64,000 bases of DNA from Nocardia sp. NBC_01730 (GTDB lineage: Bacteria; Actinomycetota; Actinomycetes; Mycobacteriales; Mycobacteriaceae): assembly GCF_035920445.1 (NCBI RefSeq), contig NZ_CP109162.1, forward strand, positions 2,542,001 through 2,606,000, written 5' to 3'. Within the stretch, counting starts at the first letter, position 1. Every line of letters begins with the position of its first letter. This document shows, one piece after another, positions 19,530 to 28,117 of the stretch. A model generated the notes under the pieces. It was given only the letters and a program-made list of their open reading frames with translations. It made no database searches and was not told the origin of the DNA. Both the position numbers and the translations under genes were made by a program.

Positions 19530-20189
19530 TCAGCCGCCGGGACGCACCAACCCGGTCTCATAAGCCAGGACGACCGCCTGAACCCGGTCGCGCAGACCGA
19601 GTTTGGTGAGCACACGGCCCACATGCGTCTTGACCGTGGCCTCCGACAGATACAGCTGCTCGGCGATCTCGGCGTTGGAGCGCCCCGCCGCGATCTGTTC
19701 GAGCACCTCACGCTCGCGGGCGGTGAGCACCTCGAGTACGCCAGGGTCACGCATCCGCGCCGGGTCCTCGGCGATGAGCCGTCCCAGCAGACGCTTGGTG
19801 ACCTTCGGCGAGACCACCGCGTCACCGGCGGCGACGCTGCGGATAGCCGAGACGAGGTCCTCCGGCGGCGTGTCTTTCAGGAGGAATCCGCTCGCCCCCG
19901 CGCGCAGCGCACCGAGCGCGTGCTCATCCAGGTCGAAGGTCGTCATCACGAGCACCCGGCTGCCGTGCCCGGCCTCCACGATGCGCATGGTGGCGGCGAC
20001 CCCGTCGACGACGGGCATCCGCACGTCCATCAGCACGACATCCGGCCGCAGTTCCGCCGCCTTGGTGACGGCAGCGGCACCGTTGGCCGCCTCGCCGATC
20101 ACCTCGATGTCCGGGTGCGCGCCGAGCACCATTTTCAGCCCCATACGCATCAGTTCCTGGTCATCGACAACGAGAACGGTGATCGGCAC
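19530..20189 (-). CDS. NarL/LuxR-family response regulator
   Basis: 219-residue two-component regulator. The receiver domain carries the acidic pair (VVDDQE), the phospho-acceptor Asp in VVLMDVRMP, the Thr in VMTTFD and a Lys in LLKDTPPEDL. The C-terminal LuxR-type helix-turn-helix (LTAREREVLEQIAAGRSNAEIAEQLYLSEATVKTHVGRVLTKL) binds DNA. The start is GTG 20189, six nt after TAGATT, so it is probably leaderless. It lies 153 bases downstream of a HisKA_3-type kinase on the same strand, which is its likely partner. The target genes are unknown; the neighbouring TSUP permease and fxsA are the nearest candidates. Confidence 0.95.
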   Translation of the reverse strand: MPITVLVVDDQELMRMGLKMVLGAHPDIEVIGEAANGAAAVTKAAELRPDVVLMDVRMPVVDGVAATMRIVEAGHGSRVLVMTTFDLDEHALGALRAGASGFLLKDTPPEDLVSAIRSVAAGDAVVSPKVTKRLLGRLIAEDPARMRDPGVLEVLTAREREVLEQIAAGRSNAEIAEQLYLSEATVKTHVGRVLTKLGLRDRVQAVVLAYETGLVRPGG

Positions 20190-20342
20190 AAACCCAATCT
20201 AACGTGACCGCTTCCGCGCGCCCCTCGACCTGCGGCGCTTCGAACCGGCCCACGTGCCCGAACCCGATCGTTGCCGCGGCCGGATCCGTATGGGAGGCAA
20301 CGGTCTACACGCCCACCGCATCCCCGATGACACGACCGAGAA

Positions 20343-21515
20343 TCATTCCATCGGGCCGGGCTGCAGCGGGATACTCGCGCGCACCCGCCAGGCGCCGTCG
20401 GAATGGCGGCCCGCGTCCAGGCTGCCGCCGAGCACGGCGACGCGTTCGCGCATCCCGACCAGCCCGAGCCCGCTGCCCTCGATCCGGTTGGCCGGTTCGT
20501 GCAGCGGCAGGCCGCCGGTGTCGGTGACGTCGATCAGAACGTCGGAGTCGGTGCGGCGGACGCGAACCCACGCCTTCGGGTGCGGGCCGGCGTGCCGCAG
20601 CGTGTTGGTCAGCGATTCCTGCACGATGCGATGCACGCCGAGGCTCACTTCGGGCGCGATGTCGTCGAGTTCGCCGGTCAGCTCGAGCTCCACGGCGAGG
20701 CCGGTGCCGCGCATCATCTCCACGACCCTGGCGATGCCCGCGGTGCCGTGCTGGGGCAGCTGGTCGGGCGCGTGCTCGGTACGCAGCAGCGCCACCGTCC
20801 TGCGCAACTCACGCAGCGCCTCGCGGCCGGTGCTCGCGATGGTGGTCAGCGCCTGTTCCGCGGCGTCCGGATCGCGGCGCAGCGCGTACTTCGCGCCGTC
20901 GGCCTGAACGATGATCACACTCACCGCGTGCGCGACCACGTCGTGCAGTTCGCGGGCAATACGGGTCCGTTCAGCCGAGACGGCGTCGTGTGCGCGGCGG
21001 TCCTTGTCGTAGTCGGCGACCGCCAGCCGGGCGGCGACCTCGGTGTCATAGGCGTGCCGCGCGCCGATGAATTCCGCGAGCGTCCAGCACAGCGCGAAGA
21101 ACATGACCGTGAAGATGATGTCGGACCCGGCGGGTTTGTCCATCGCCGCGATCGACAGCGTGACGTCCACCACCAGTCCGAGCCCGTACCACAGCCCCTC
21201 GCGCCGCCCGACGTAGGCGACCAGCGTGTAGAGCATGATGCCCTGCGACAACAGCGCGATGTGGTCGGCATGGTCGGCGGAAAGGAAGCCGACCAGCGAC
21301 GCGGTCATCGACAGCACGAGCGTGCAGACCGCCATGGCCCTCGGGTACACCCGGCGCAACACCACCGGCAACGGAAGCAGCACGCCGATGGCGAGATAGG
21401 CGATCTTGTTGTGCGCGTTGCCGACACCGAGGATTTCGAGCAGCAGGAGCATCGCCGCCAGCACCGAATCGGCGATGACGGGTTGGCCGCGAAGCCACAG
21501 ACTGAACCGACGCAC
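20343..21515 (-). CDS. NarX-type sensor histidine kinase
   Basis: 390-residue membrane kinase. Several N-terminal hydrophobic helices (residues about 15-150) form the sensor without a large extracytoplasmic domain. The HisKA_3 dimerisation helix contains the phospho-acceptor His (ERTRIARELHDVVAHAVSVIIVQ), and the C-terminal HATPase_c has an N-box (VHRIVQESLTNTLRHAGP), DVTDTGG and GSGLGLVGMRERVAVLGG. The start is GTG 21515, six nt after TAGGCT and with no Shine-Dalgarno. It forms a two-component pair with the regulator at 19530-20189. The stimulus is unknown; all-membrane sensors of this kind often monitor envelope stress, which is inference here. Confidence 0.94.
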   Translation of the reverse strand: MRRFSLWLRGQPVIADSVLAAMLLLLEILGVGNAHNKIAYLAIGVLLPLPVVLRRVYPRAMAVCTLVLSMTASLVGFLSADHADHIALLSQGIMLYTLVAYVGRREGLWYGLGLVVDVTLSIAAMDKPAGSDIIFTVMFFALCWTLAEFIGARHAYDTEVAARLAVADYDKDRRAHDAVSAERTRIARELHDVVAHAVSVIIVQADGAKYALRRDPDAAEQALTTIASTGREALRELRRTVALLRTEHAPDQLPQHGTAGIARVVEMMRGTGLAVELELTGELDDIAPEVSLGVHRIVQESLTNTLRHAGPHPKAWVRVRRTDSDVLIDVTDTGGLPLHEPANRIEGSGLGLVGMRERVAVLGGSLDAGRHSDGAWRVRASIPLQPGPME

Positions 21516-21689
21516 GAGCTCAGCCTAGGTGCGCTTGGCGCGGGGCCGCCCGAACCTCGACCGCGGGACTCGTTGTCGCGGCCTATCGGGTGCGGCGAGA
21601 GCGCGCAGCGCCGTGACTCCCGGGGCATCGTCTGCCGGCCGGCCGACGCCGGCGGAGCACACGGACCGGCGGTCTGGTTGTCTGGCTCG

Positions 21690-22457
21690 GTGGAGATCGG
21701 TGACTGGGCGGTTCTGTTGACGGCGGCGACGGCCGCGGGATGGGTGGACGCGGTGGTGGGCGGCGGCGGGTTGATCATCCTGCCGACGCTGTTCCTGGTC
21801 GCGCCGGGCATCGCCCCGCAGACCGCGCTCGGCACCAACAAGCTCGCCGCGGTCGCGGGAACGAGCGCCTCGGTGGCGACCTTCGCGCGCACGGTGCCGA
21901 TGCGCTGGCGGGTCCTGCTTCCCGCCGCGGTGATCGCCGCGGCGGCGGCCGGGATCGGCGCCGCCGCGGTCTCGCTGATCGACCGGGATCTGTTCATTCC
22001 GATCGTGATGGTGGTGCTCGTCGGTGTCGCCGTGTTCGTCACGCTGCGTCCGTCGATCGGCATCACATTGGCCACGCACCCGCCGACGCGCCGAAAGGTC
22101 GTCCTCACGGTGGCGCTGGCGGCCGGGTTGATCGGCTTCTATGACGGACTGCTCGGCCCCGGCACGGGAACGTTTCTGATCATTACGTTCGCCACGCTGC
22201 TCGGCACCGAGTTTGTGCGGGCCGCCGCCATGGCGAAGGTGATCAACTGCGGCTCGAACATCGGCGCACTGATCTTCTTCGGTGTGACCGGCCACGTCCT
22301 CTGGGTGCTCGGCGCGGCGATGGCGGTGGGCAACGTGCTCGGCGCCGTCGTCGGCTCGCATATGGCGCTGCGCAAGGGCGCCGAGTTCGTGCGCATCGTA
22401 TTGCTCGTGGTGGTGGTGGGGATGGCGATCCGATTGGGGTGGCAGCAGTTCGGCTGA
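21690..22457 (+). CDS. TSUP family (TauE/SafE-type) membrane permease
   Basis: 255-residue polytopic membrane protein of the sulfite-exporter TauE/SafE family. The paired motifs are visible: VDAVVGGGGLIILPTLF with GTNKLAAVAGTSAS in the first half, and GFYDGLLGPGTGTFLI with AMAKVINCGSNIGALIFF in the second. The start is taken as GTG 21690 (VEIGDWAVLL); the reading frame is open far upstream, but that part is shadow sequence over the divergent kinase. The stop abuts, with no gap, the stop of the convergent TetR gene. The substrate, a sulfur oxyanion or other small anion, cannot be deduced. Confidence 0.9.
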   Translation: MEIGDWAVLLTAATAAGWVDAVVGGGGLIILPTLFLVAPGIAPQTALGTNKLAAVAGTSASVATFARTVPMRWRVLLPAAVIAAAAAGIGAAAVSLIDRDLFIPIVMVVLVGVAVFVTLRPSIGITLATHPPTRRKVVLTVALAAGLIGFYDGLLGPGTGTFLIITFATLLGTEFVRAAAMAKVINCGSNIGALIFFGVTGHVLWVLGAAMAVGNVLGAVVGSHMALRKGAEFVRIVLLVVVVGMAIRLGWQQFG

Positions 22458-23105
22458 TCAGCCGACGGGTTCGATGCGTGGGGAGGCGAGCCACGGTTGC
22501 AGCACCCGCGAGGTCGTCTCGTAGATGCTCCGGTGCAGACGCTCACCGTCCTCCGCCCCGGCCACCGGCTGCTGGAACAGCACCGTGAGCGCACCAGACA
22601 CCGCGCCGACAACCGCGCCGACCAGCGCCGCGGCACCGATCTCGTCGAGTTCGGCAGCGAACGCGACGTGCAACTGCCTGGCGATCTCGCGCTGCGCGAT
22701 CAGCTGGGCGTACGCGGCCCGGCCGCTCACCGCGGGCACGGTCCGCGACACCTCGGCACGCAGCGCCGCGATCCGGGGACTGAGGTCGTCGATCAGATGC
22801 TCGCCGGGGTTGTCGCCCGCGGCGCGCAACGCGCGCAGCAACACCTCCACCGGACGTTCCCCCGGCCGCCTGCCCGCGATCGCCGCGACCGCGTCGCGCA
22901 CCCGCTCATCGGACTCCGGGAAGAGCAGCTCTTCCTTGCTGGCGAAGTAGTTGAAGAACGTGCGCGTGCCGACGTCCGCCGCGGCGGCGATGTCCGCCAC
23001 CGTGGTCTCCTCGTAGCCTCTCGTCTCGAACAGCTCGGCTGCGGCCTCGAGGAGAGCTCTGCGGGTACGGTCGCGTTTGCGGTCACGGAGGGCGGATGGC
23101 GGCAC
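22458..23105 (-). CDS. TetR family transcriptional regulator
   Basis: 215-residue repressor. The N-terminal TetR helix-turn-helix is clear (RRALLEAAAELFETRGYEETTVADIAAAADVGTRTFFNYFASKEELL), followed by a helical ligand-binding domain with a Gly/Ala-rich helix (GAAALVGAVVGAVSGALTVLF). The start is put at GTG 23105 because a TACTGT box ends six nt before it; an ATG at 23123 would add six residues but has no Shine-Dalgarno. It is tail-to-tail with the TSUP gene and transcribed away from TldD, so its targets cannot be named from context. Confidence 0.92.
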   Translation of the reverse strand: MPPSALRDRKRDRTRRALLEAAAELFETRGYEETTVADIAAAADVGTRTFFNYFASKEELLFPESDERVRDAVAAIAGRRPGERPVEVLLRALRAAGDNPGEHLIDDLSPRIAALRAEVSRTVPAVSGRAAYAQLIAQREIARQLHVAFAAELDEIGAAALVGAVVGAVSGALTVLFQQPVAGAEDGERLHRSIYETTSRVLQPWLASPRIEPVG

Positions 23106-23279
23106 TCGGGCACAGTACGGCATCCGGCGAGCAACACGCGGTAGGCACGGTGTCGCGCGTGCCGTTCACAGTGCGCCACTGGCTGATCCATGCGCCTCGA
23201 CAGACGACGCAAGATCGCACGGCGCGCAATCGCGGCACAGACACCCGCGCTCGGAGCGGCAACGACTAGGTTGGTGCGG

Positions 23280-24809
23280 GTGAGCATCGCGACTTCCAGA
23301 GATGTGGACGCCGAGTTCCTCGGCCTGCCACTGGCCGCGCTCGCCGACGCCGCCCTCACTGCGGCGACAGCGGCCGGCGCCGAGCACGCCGACCTGCGTG
23401 TGCACCGGTTGGTCACGCAGTCGATCCGATTGCGCGACGGTCGCGTCGAGGCCGTCACCGACGGTACCGAGCTCGGGTTCGCCGTGCGCGTGATCGTCGA
23501 CGGAACCTGGGGTTTCGCCTCTCACGCCGTGCTCACCCCGGACACCGCCGCCGAGGTGGCCCGCACCGCGGTCACCGTCGCGACCACGATGCGCGCGCTC
23601 AACCGCGAACGCGTCGAACTCGCCACCGAGCCGCGTTACGACGACGTGCACTGGGTATCCGCCTACGACCTCGACCCGTTCACCGTGCCGACCGGCGAGA
23701 AAGTCGCACTACTGCAGGACTATTCGGAACGTCTGTCGCATGCCGACGGGGTCGATCACGTCACCGCGAGCGTGTTGCAGGTCAAGGAGCAAACCTTCTA
23801 CGCCGACACCGCGGGATCCGCGATCACCCAGCAGCGGGTGCGGCTGCATCCGAGCCTCGAGGCCATCACGGTGGACACGGCGGCCGGGGTGTTCGAGACG
23901 ATGCGTACGCTGGCCGCGCCGGTGGGCCGCGGCTGGGAGTACGTCACCGGTGCGGACGGAACCTGGGACTGGGACGGCGAACTCGCCCACATTCCGGAGT
24001 GGCTGGCCGAGAAGGTGAAGGCACCCAGCGTGCGGCCCGGGCCGACCGATCTCGTCATCGATCCGACCAATCTGTGGCTGACCATTCACGAATCCATCGG
24101 CCATGCCACCGAGTACGACCGGGCCATCGGCTACGAATCCGCCTACGCGGGCACCTCGTTCGCGACGCCCGACCAGCTCGGAACGCTGCGCTACGGCACC
24201 CCGATCATGCATGTCACCGGCGACCGCACCGAAGCGCACGGCCTTGCCAGCGTAGGTTATGACGACGAGGGTGTCGCCGGGCAGCGCTGGGATCTGGTGC
24301 GCGACGGCATCCTGGTCGGCTATCAGCTCGACCGGGTGTTCGCCCCGCGCCTGGGCCTGGAGCGCTCCAACGGCTGCTCGTACGCGGACTCGGCCCATCA
24401 CGTGCCGATCCAGCGAATGGCGAACGTCTCGCTGCAGCCCGACCCGGACGGCGACACCAGCACGGGGGAGCTGATCTCCCGGGTCGACGACGGCATCTAC
24501 ATCGTCGGCGACAAGTCGTGGTCGATCGACATGCAGCGCTACAACTTCCAATTCACCGGACAGCGATTCTTCCGCATCCGTAACGGCAGGCTGGACGGTC
24601 AGCTGCGCGACGTCGCCTACCAGGCCACAACCACCGACTTCTGGGGCGCGATGGAGGCGGTCGGCGGACCATCGACCTGGCAGCTCGGCGGGGCGTTCAA
24701 CTGCGGCAAGGCACAGCCGGGCCAGGTCGCGGCTGTGAGCCACGGTTGCCCGTCGATTCTGGTGCGCGGCATCACCATTCTGAACACCCGGACGGAGGCG
24801 GGACAGTGA
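23280..24809 (+). CDS. tldD: Metalloprotease TldD
   Basis: 509-residue zinc-protease subunit of the TldD/TldE (PmbA) pair, which degrades unfolded or leader peptides in the cytoplasm. The HExxxH metal motif is visible in HESIGHATEYDRAIGYE (around residue 270), followed by downstream motifs (GSFATPD-like YAGTSFATPDQ, RWDLVRDGILVGYQLDR) typical of TldD. GTG 23280 begins seven nt after TAGGTT, suggesting a leaderless mRNA; the longer frame from 23190 lacks support. The stop overlaps the TldE start (GTGA), so both subunits are made in coupled fashion. In other bacteria TldD/E matures RiPPs such as microcin B17; no RiPP precursor was recognised nearby. Confidence 0.95.
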   Translation: MSIATSRDVDAEFLGLPLAALADAALTAATAAGAEHADLRVHRLVTQSIRLRDGRVEAVTDGTELGFAVRVIVDGTWGFASHAVLTPDTAAEVARTAVTVATTMRALNRERVELATEPRYDDVHWVSAYDLDPFTVPTGEKVALLQDYSERLSHADGVDHVTASVLQVKEQTFYADTAGSAITQQRVRLHPSLEAITVDTAAGVFETMRTLAAPVGRGWEYVTGADGTWDWDGELAHIPEWLAEKVKAPSVRPGPTDLVIDPTNLWLTIHESIGHATEYDRAIGYESAYAGTSFATPDQLGTLRYGTPIMHVTGDRTEAHGLASVGYDDEGVAGQRWDLVRDGILVGYQLDRVFAPRLGLERSNGCSYADSAHHVPIQRMANVSLQPDPDGDTSTGELISRVDDGIYIVGDKSWSIDMQRYNFQFTGQRFFRIRNGRLDGQLRDVAYQATTTDFWGAMEAVGGPSTWQLGGAFNCGKAQPGQVAAVSHGCPSILVRGITILNTRTEAGQ

Positions 24810-26197
24810 CCGATAATCTGATCCCCGCAGGCGCGGTCGTCGAGCGGGCGCTCGGGCTGTCGCGCGCCGACGAGGCGATCGTGATCGTCCGCGACGAGCA
24901 CGAGGCTTCGCTGCGCTGGGCCGGGAATTCGATGACCACCAACGGGTCGTCGGTGGCGCGGACATGGGCGACGATCTCGGTATTCCGCGACGGACCCACG
25001 CTCGCTCGGGTCGGCATCATCGGCTCCTCCAGCGTGGATCCCGACGACATCGAGGCGGTGGTGCGCGCCGGCGAGGACGCCGCGCGCACCGCCGAGCCCG
25101 CCAGGGACGCCATGCCCTTGCTGGAACCGGATGCCGCACCCGACGACGACTGGGCAGCCGCACCGGGCAGCACCGGCATCGAAGTGTTCACCGACCTCGC
25201 CCGCGATCTGGCCACCGGCTTCGACGGCGCCGACCGCCTCTACGGTTTCGCCCACCACCAGGTGCACACCACCTGGCTGGGCACCTCGACCGGCATCCGC
25301 CGCCGCTTCGTGCAACCCACCGGTTCGGTGGAGGTCAACGGAAAGCGCGGCGCGGGCGCGGATCTGGCCAGCGGCTGGGTCGGGGTCGGGACCGCCGACT
25401 TCACCGACGTCGATGTGTCCGGCCTGCTCGCCGAGCTGTCCCGGCGCCTGGACTGGGCCGGGCGCAAGGTCGAGCTGCCCGCGGGCCGCTACGAAACCCT
25501 GATGCCGCCGTCCACCGTCGCCGACCTCATGATCTATCTGGCCTGGACGATGGAGGGCCGCGGCGCGCACGAGGGCCATACGGCGTTCGCTCGGGCGGGC
25601 GGCACCCGAATCGGCGAGCGCCTCACCGACCTTCCACTCACGCTCTACTCCGACCCGTATGCCACCGGACTGGAGTACCGCCCGTTCGTCGCGGCGCCCG
25701 CCTCGTCGGAGTCGATGTCGGTATTCGACAACGGGCTGCCCGCCGAGCGGGTTGACTGGCTGCGCGAGGGTGTGATCGAATCGCTGGTCTACCCGCGTGC
25801 CACCGCCGCCGAATTCGACGCCCCCACCACGGTTCCCGGTGAGAACCTACTGTTGACCGGCGGGGCCGACGTCACCCTCGATGACATGATCGCCCGCACC
25901 GAGCGCGGCCTGCTGCTGACCACCCTGTGGTACATCCGCGAGGTCGATCCCGCGACGCTGCTGCTCACCGGCCTGACCCGCGACGGTGTGTACTTGGTGG
26001 AGAACGGCGAGGTCACCGCCGCGGTGAACAACTTCCGGTTCAACGAGAGCCCGCTGGATCTGCTGCGACGGGCGACCGAGGCGGGCGCCACCGAGATCAC
26101 ACTGCCGCGCGAATGGAAGGACTGGTTCACCAGAACCGCCATGCCGCCCTTGCGGATTCCCGACTTCCACATGTCGTCGGTCAGCCAGGCGACCTGA
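24806..26197 (+). CDS. pmbA: TldD/PmbA family protein TldE
   Basis: 463-residue partner of TldD. It lacks an HExxxH motif, as expected for the non-catalytic TldE/PmbA subunit. Family signatures include TTNGSSVARTWATISVF, the central VELPAGRYETLMPPSTVADLM and the C-terminal TLWYIREVDPATLLLTGLTRDGVYLVENGE. The GTG start overlaps the tldD stop by four bases (GTGA) behind a GGAGG, so translation is coupled and stoichiometric production is likely. A longer upstream reading from 24746 is rejected because it lies inside tldD. Confidence 0.95.
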   Translation: MTDNLIPAGAVVERALGLSRADEAIVIVRDEHEASLRWAGNSMTTNGSSVARTWATISVFRDGPTLARVGIIGSSSVDPDDIEAVVRAGEDAARTAEPARDAMPLLEPDAAPDDDWAAAPGSTGIEVFTDLARDLATGFDGADRLYGFAHHQVHTTWLGTSTGIRRRFVQPTGSVEVNGKRGAGADLASGWVGVGTADFTDVDVSGLLAELSRRLDWAGRKVELPAGRYETLMPPSTVADLMIYLAWTMEGRGAHEGHTAFARAGGTRIGERLTDLPLTLYSDPYATGLEYRPFVAAPASSESMSVFDNGLPAERVDWLREGVIESLVYPRATAAEFDAPTTVPGENLLLTGGADVTLDDMIARTERGLLLTTLWYIREVDPATLLLTGLTRDGVYLVENGEVTAAVNNFRFNESPLDLLRRATEAGATEITLPREWKDWFTRTAMPPLRIPDFHMSSVSQAT

Positions 26198-26306
26198 GCG
26201 GCGCAGTCATCACGGAAGGTGGTGGGTTTCAGTTCGTCCGCCGGAGCGGCGCTCACCTTTCGAAACGGAACCCGTTGCCGCCGTGGGCTTCACTGCTCCG
26301 AACTGA

Positions 26307-26690
26307 TCAAGCAGCCGGGGTGATCTCGATGCCGATAGTGCCGGATTTCCCGCGACGCAGGTTGCTGACGAAAATGACCAGAGGCCCGGTGAGCCAGTAC
26401 TTGCGCCGCAGCAGTTTGCGCACCCGCTCGGTGCCGTCGGCGTCGAGAATGCGGCCGGTGCCCTCGACGACCTCGCCGTGCGGCTTGCCGGACGCGGTGC
26501 ACGGCTGCAGGGTGACCGCAGGATTGCGGCGTAGCCGCTTGACCTTCCAGCTGTCGGTCACCGTCCAGATGTACAGCTTGCCGTTCTCGGCGACCGCCCA
26601 CACCGCGCTGCCGACCGGGCTGCCGTCCTTGCGGAAGGTGGTCAGCAGCACATAGTCGGCTTCGGCGACAGCCGCCAGCGAATTCGTCAT
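26307..26690 (-). CDS. PPOX-class split-barrel protein, probably F420-dependent
   Basis: 127-residue split-beta-barrel flavin/deazaflavin-binding protein. The N-terminus DYVLLTTFRKDGSPVGSAVWAVAENGKLYIWT and the basic helix SWKVKRLRRNPAVTLQPC are typical of the actinobacterial PPOX group often annotated F420-dependent (Rv2061c-like). A clear paralogue lies at 29248-29637. ATG 26690 stands six nt after TAGGCT with no Shine-Dalgarno, so it is probably leaderless. Convergent with pmbA. The cofactor (F420, FMN or heme) and substrate cannot be decided from sequence by eye. Confidence 0.85.
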   Translation of the reverse strand: MTNSLAAVAEADYVLLTTFRKDGSPVGSAVWAVAENGKLYIWTVTDSWKVKRLRRNPAVTLQPCTASGKPHGEVVEGTGRILDADGTERVRKLLRRKYWLTGPLVIFVSNLRRGKSGTIGIEITPAA

Positions 26691-26718
26691 GGAGGCAGCC
26701 TATCCGCCGACCGCGCCT

Positions 26719-27267
26719 TTACTCGGACATCCGATACTCCCCCGTCTCCAGCCGTGCCAGCACCCCCTCGGTCCATCCCGACAGGTTCCCGAACACACCG
26801 CTCCACAGCTCCAGCAGATCCGTTGCGTGCGGTGCCTCGTAGCGCCCCGGAAAGGTCGGAATCATGTCGAGTAGATCGGCCCGCACCTCCTCGCTGCGGC
26901 GGCGCTGTTCGCGCAACTTCTCGATGACGTGCGCGCGGGGCAGCGCGTCCATGAAAGCGATCCCCGCGCCCAGTTCCTCCATGTCGATGCTCACCAGCGC
27001 CTCGTCCATGAGCTTGCGGAACTCGGCCTCGCCCGCCTCGGTCAACTCGAACAGCGTGCGCCCCGGCCCTTGGTTGCTTCCCTCGGTGCCGAACGCGCTC
27101 AGTTTTCCTTCCTGGGTGAGTTGTTTGAGCGCATGGTAGATGGATCCGGGTTTGACGTTCGTCCAGGTCTCGGCGCGCCAGGACAGCAGCTCTCTGCGCA
27201 CGGCGTAGCCGTAGGTGGGCTGACGCAGGCGCATCACCCCCAGCACCAACAGGCGCACAGCCGACAT
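26719..27267 (-). CDS. PadR family transcriptional regulator
   Basis: 182-residue repressor. The winged-helix PadR domain is seen in LLVLGVMRLRQPTYGYAVRRELLSWRAETWTNVKPGSIYHALKQL and LFELTEAGEAEFRKLMDEAL, followed by a C-terminal coiled, charged dimerisation region (IEKLREQRRRSEEVRADLLDM). ATG 27267 follows a strong AAGGAGG; an in-frame start at 27342 would place the N-terminus over the operators. Divergent from the VOC gene, with two AGTCAA-N2-TTGAYT palindromes between them, so it probably represses itself and the VOC gene. Confidence 0.93.
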   Translation of the reverse strand: MSAVRLLVLGVMRLRQPTYGYAVRRELLSWRAETWTNVKPGSIYHALKQLTQEGKLSAFGTEGSNQGPGRTLFELTEAGEAEFRKLMDEALVSIDMEELGAGIAFMDALPRAHVIEKLREQRRRSEEVRADLLDMIPTFPGRYEAPHATDLLELWSGVFGNLSGWTEGVLARLETGEYRMSE

Positions 27268-27300
27268 GGCAATCCTCCTTCCCGGTCGAAACGCCATAGT

Positions 27301-27358
27301 AGTCAAGTTTGACTTCCCGGCGAGAGCGACCCTACCCTCCAACTAGTCAAAATTGATT
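27301..27358. promoter_or_regulatory. Twin PadR operators and VOC promoter
   Basis: Two similar inverted repeats: AGTCAA-GT-TTGACT at 27301-27314 (perfect 6-bp arms) and AGTCAA-AA-TTGATT at 27345-27358 (one mismatch), starts 44 bp apart, about four helical turns. The right arm of the first is TTGACT (27309-27314), a -35 box, followed after 18 bp by TACCCT (27333-27338), a -10 box for the VOC gene; the second repeat would cover its start site. This arrangement fits repression by the divergent PadR protein. Assignment to PadR is inference. Confidence 0.7.
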
Positions 27359-27382
27359 ACCGCAGGAAAATGGGAGGGTTCT

Positions 27383-28096
27383 ATGGCCGACACAGCGGTA
27401 CCACAACTGTGGACCTGCGACCTGGCCGGCACGCTGGATTTCTACAAGACACTCGGCTACACCGTGACCCACGAGCAGACCCGTCCGTACGTCTACGGCG
27501 CGGTGCAAGACCACGGTTGCGCCCTGCACTTCGTGCCCGCGCCGAAGGACACCGCCCTGCCCAGCGAGCACGTCGGCTGCCTGGTGATGGTCGATGACGT
27601 GGCGAGCAGACACCAGACGTTCACCGCGGCGCTGCGCGCCCGCTACGGCAAGGTTCCCGCGAAAGGCTACCCGCGGATCACCCGTTTCCGGCCGGGCCAG
27701 AGCCGATTCACCGTGGTCGATCCGGCGGGCAACGCGGTGATCTACATCCAACACGACGAGCCCGAAGAGGTGGAATACGGCGGCTCGAAGAAGCTCGCGG
27801 GACTGGCCAAGGTACTGGACAACGCCCGCATTCTGCGCGATTTCAAGACCGACGACAAGGCCGCGTTCCGCGTGCTCGAGGTCGGGCTCGGCCGGTTCCG
27901 CGTCGAGGCGTCCCGACTGGATCGAGCCAGGGCGCTGGCCGCGCTCGCCGAACTTTCCGTCGCGACCGACGAGCCCGACCGCGCCGAGCAGTTCCGTGCC
28001 GAGCTGCGCGCGATGGCGCTGTCCGACCAGGAACGAATCGCGGTCGCCGACGAGCTTCGCGCATCCGACGACCTCACCGCCTGGCTGTCCGAATAG
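27383..28096 (+). CDS. VOC (glyoxalase/bleomycin-resistance) family protein
   Basis: 237-residue protein. The N-terminal 125 residues form a vicinal-oxygen-chelate fold (WTCDLAGTLDFYKTLGYTVTHEQTRPYVYGAV, HFVPAP, SRFTVVDPAGNAVIYIQ), often used for metal-dependent dioxygenase, isomerase or drug-binding roles. A C-terminal helical extension of about 100 residues (residues 135-237, Ala/Arg/Asp-rich) is less usual. ATG 27383 is preceded by GGGAGGG. Divergent from the padR gene; the twin operators suggest that it is induced when PadR binds a ligand, perhaps a toxic aromatic or antibiotic that the protein handles. Confidence 0.88.
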   Translation: MADTAVPQLWTCDLAGTLDFYKTLGYTVTHEQTRPYVYGAVQDHGCALHFVPAPKDTALPSEHVGCLVMVDDVASRHQTFTAALRARYGKVPAKGYPRITRFRPGQSRFTVVDPAGNAVIYIQHDEPEEVEYGGSKKLAGLAKVLDNARILRDFKTDDKAAFRVLEVGLGRFRVEASRLDRARALAALAELSVATDEPDRAEQFRAELRAMALSDQERIAVADELRASDDLTAWLSE

Positions 28097-28117
28097 TGCC
28101 CCCGCAGGCCGACGGCG

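Noticed and set aside
20403..21689. Long N-terminal extension of the TSUP ORF
   Set aside because: Antisense to the histidine kinase; the TSUP fold begins at GTG 21690.
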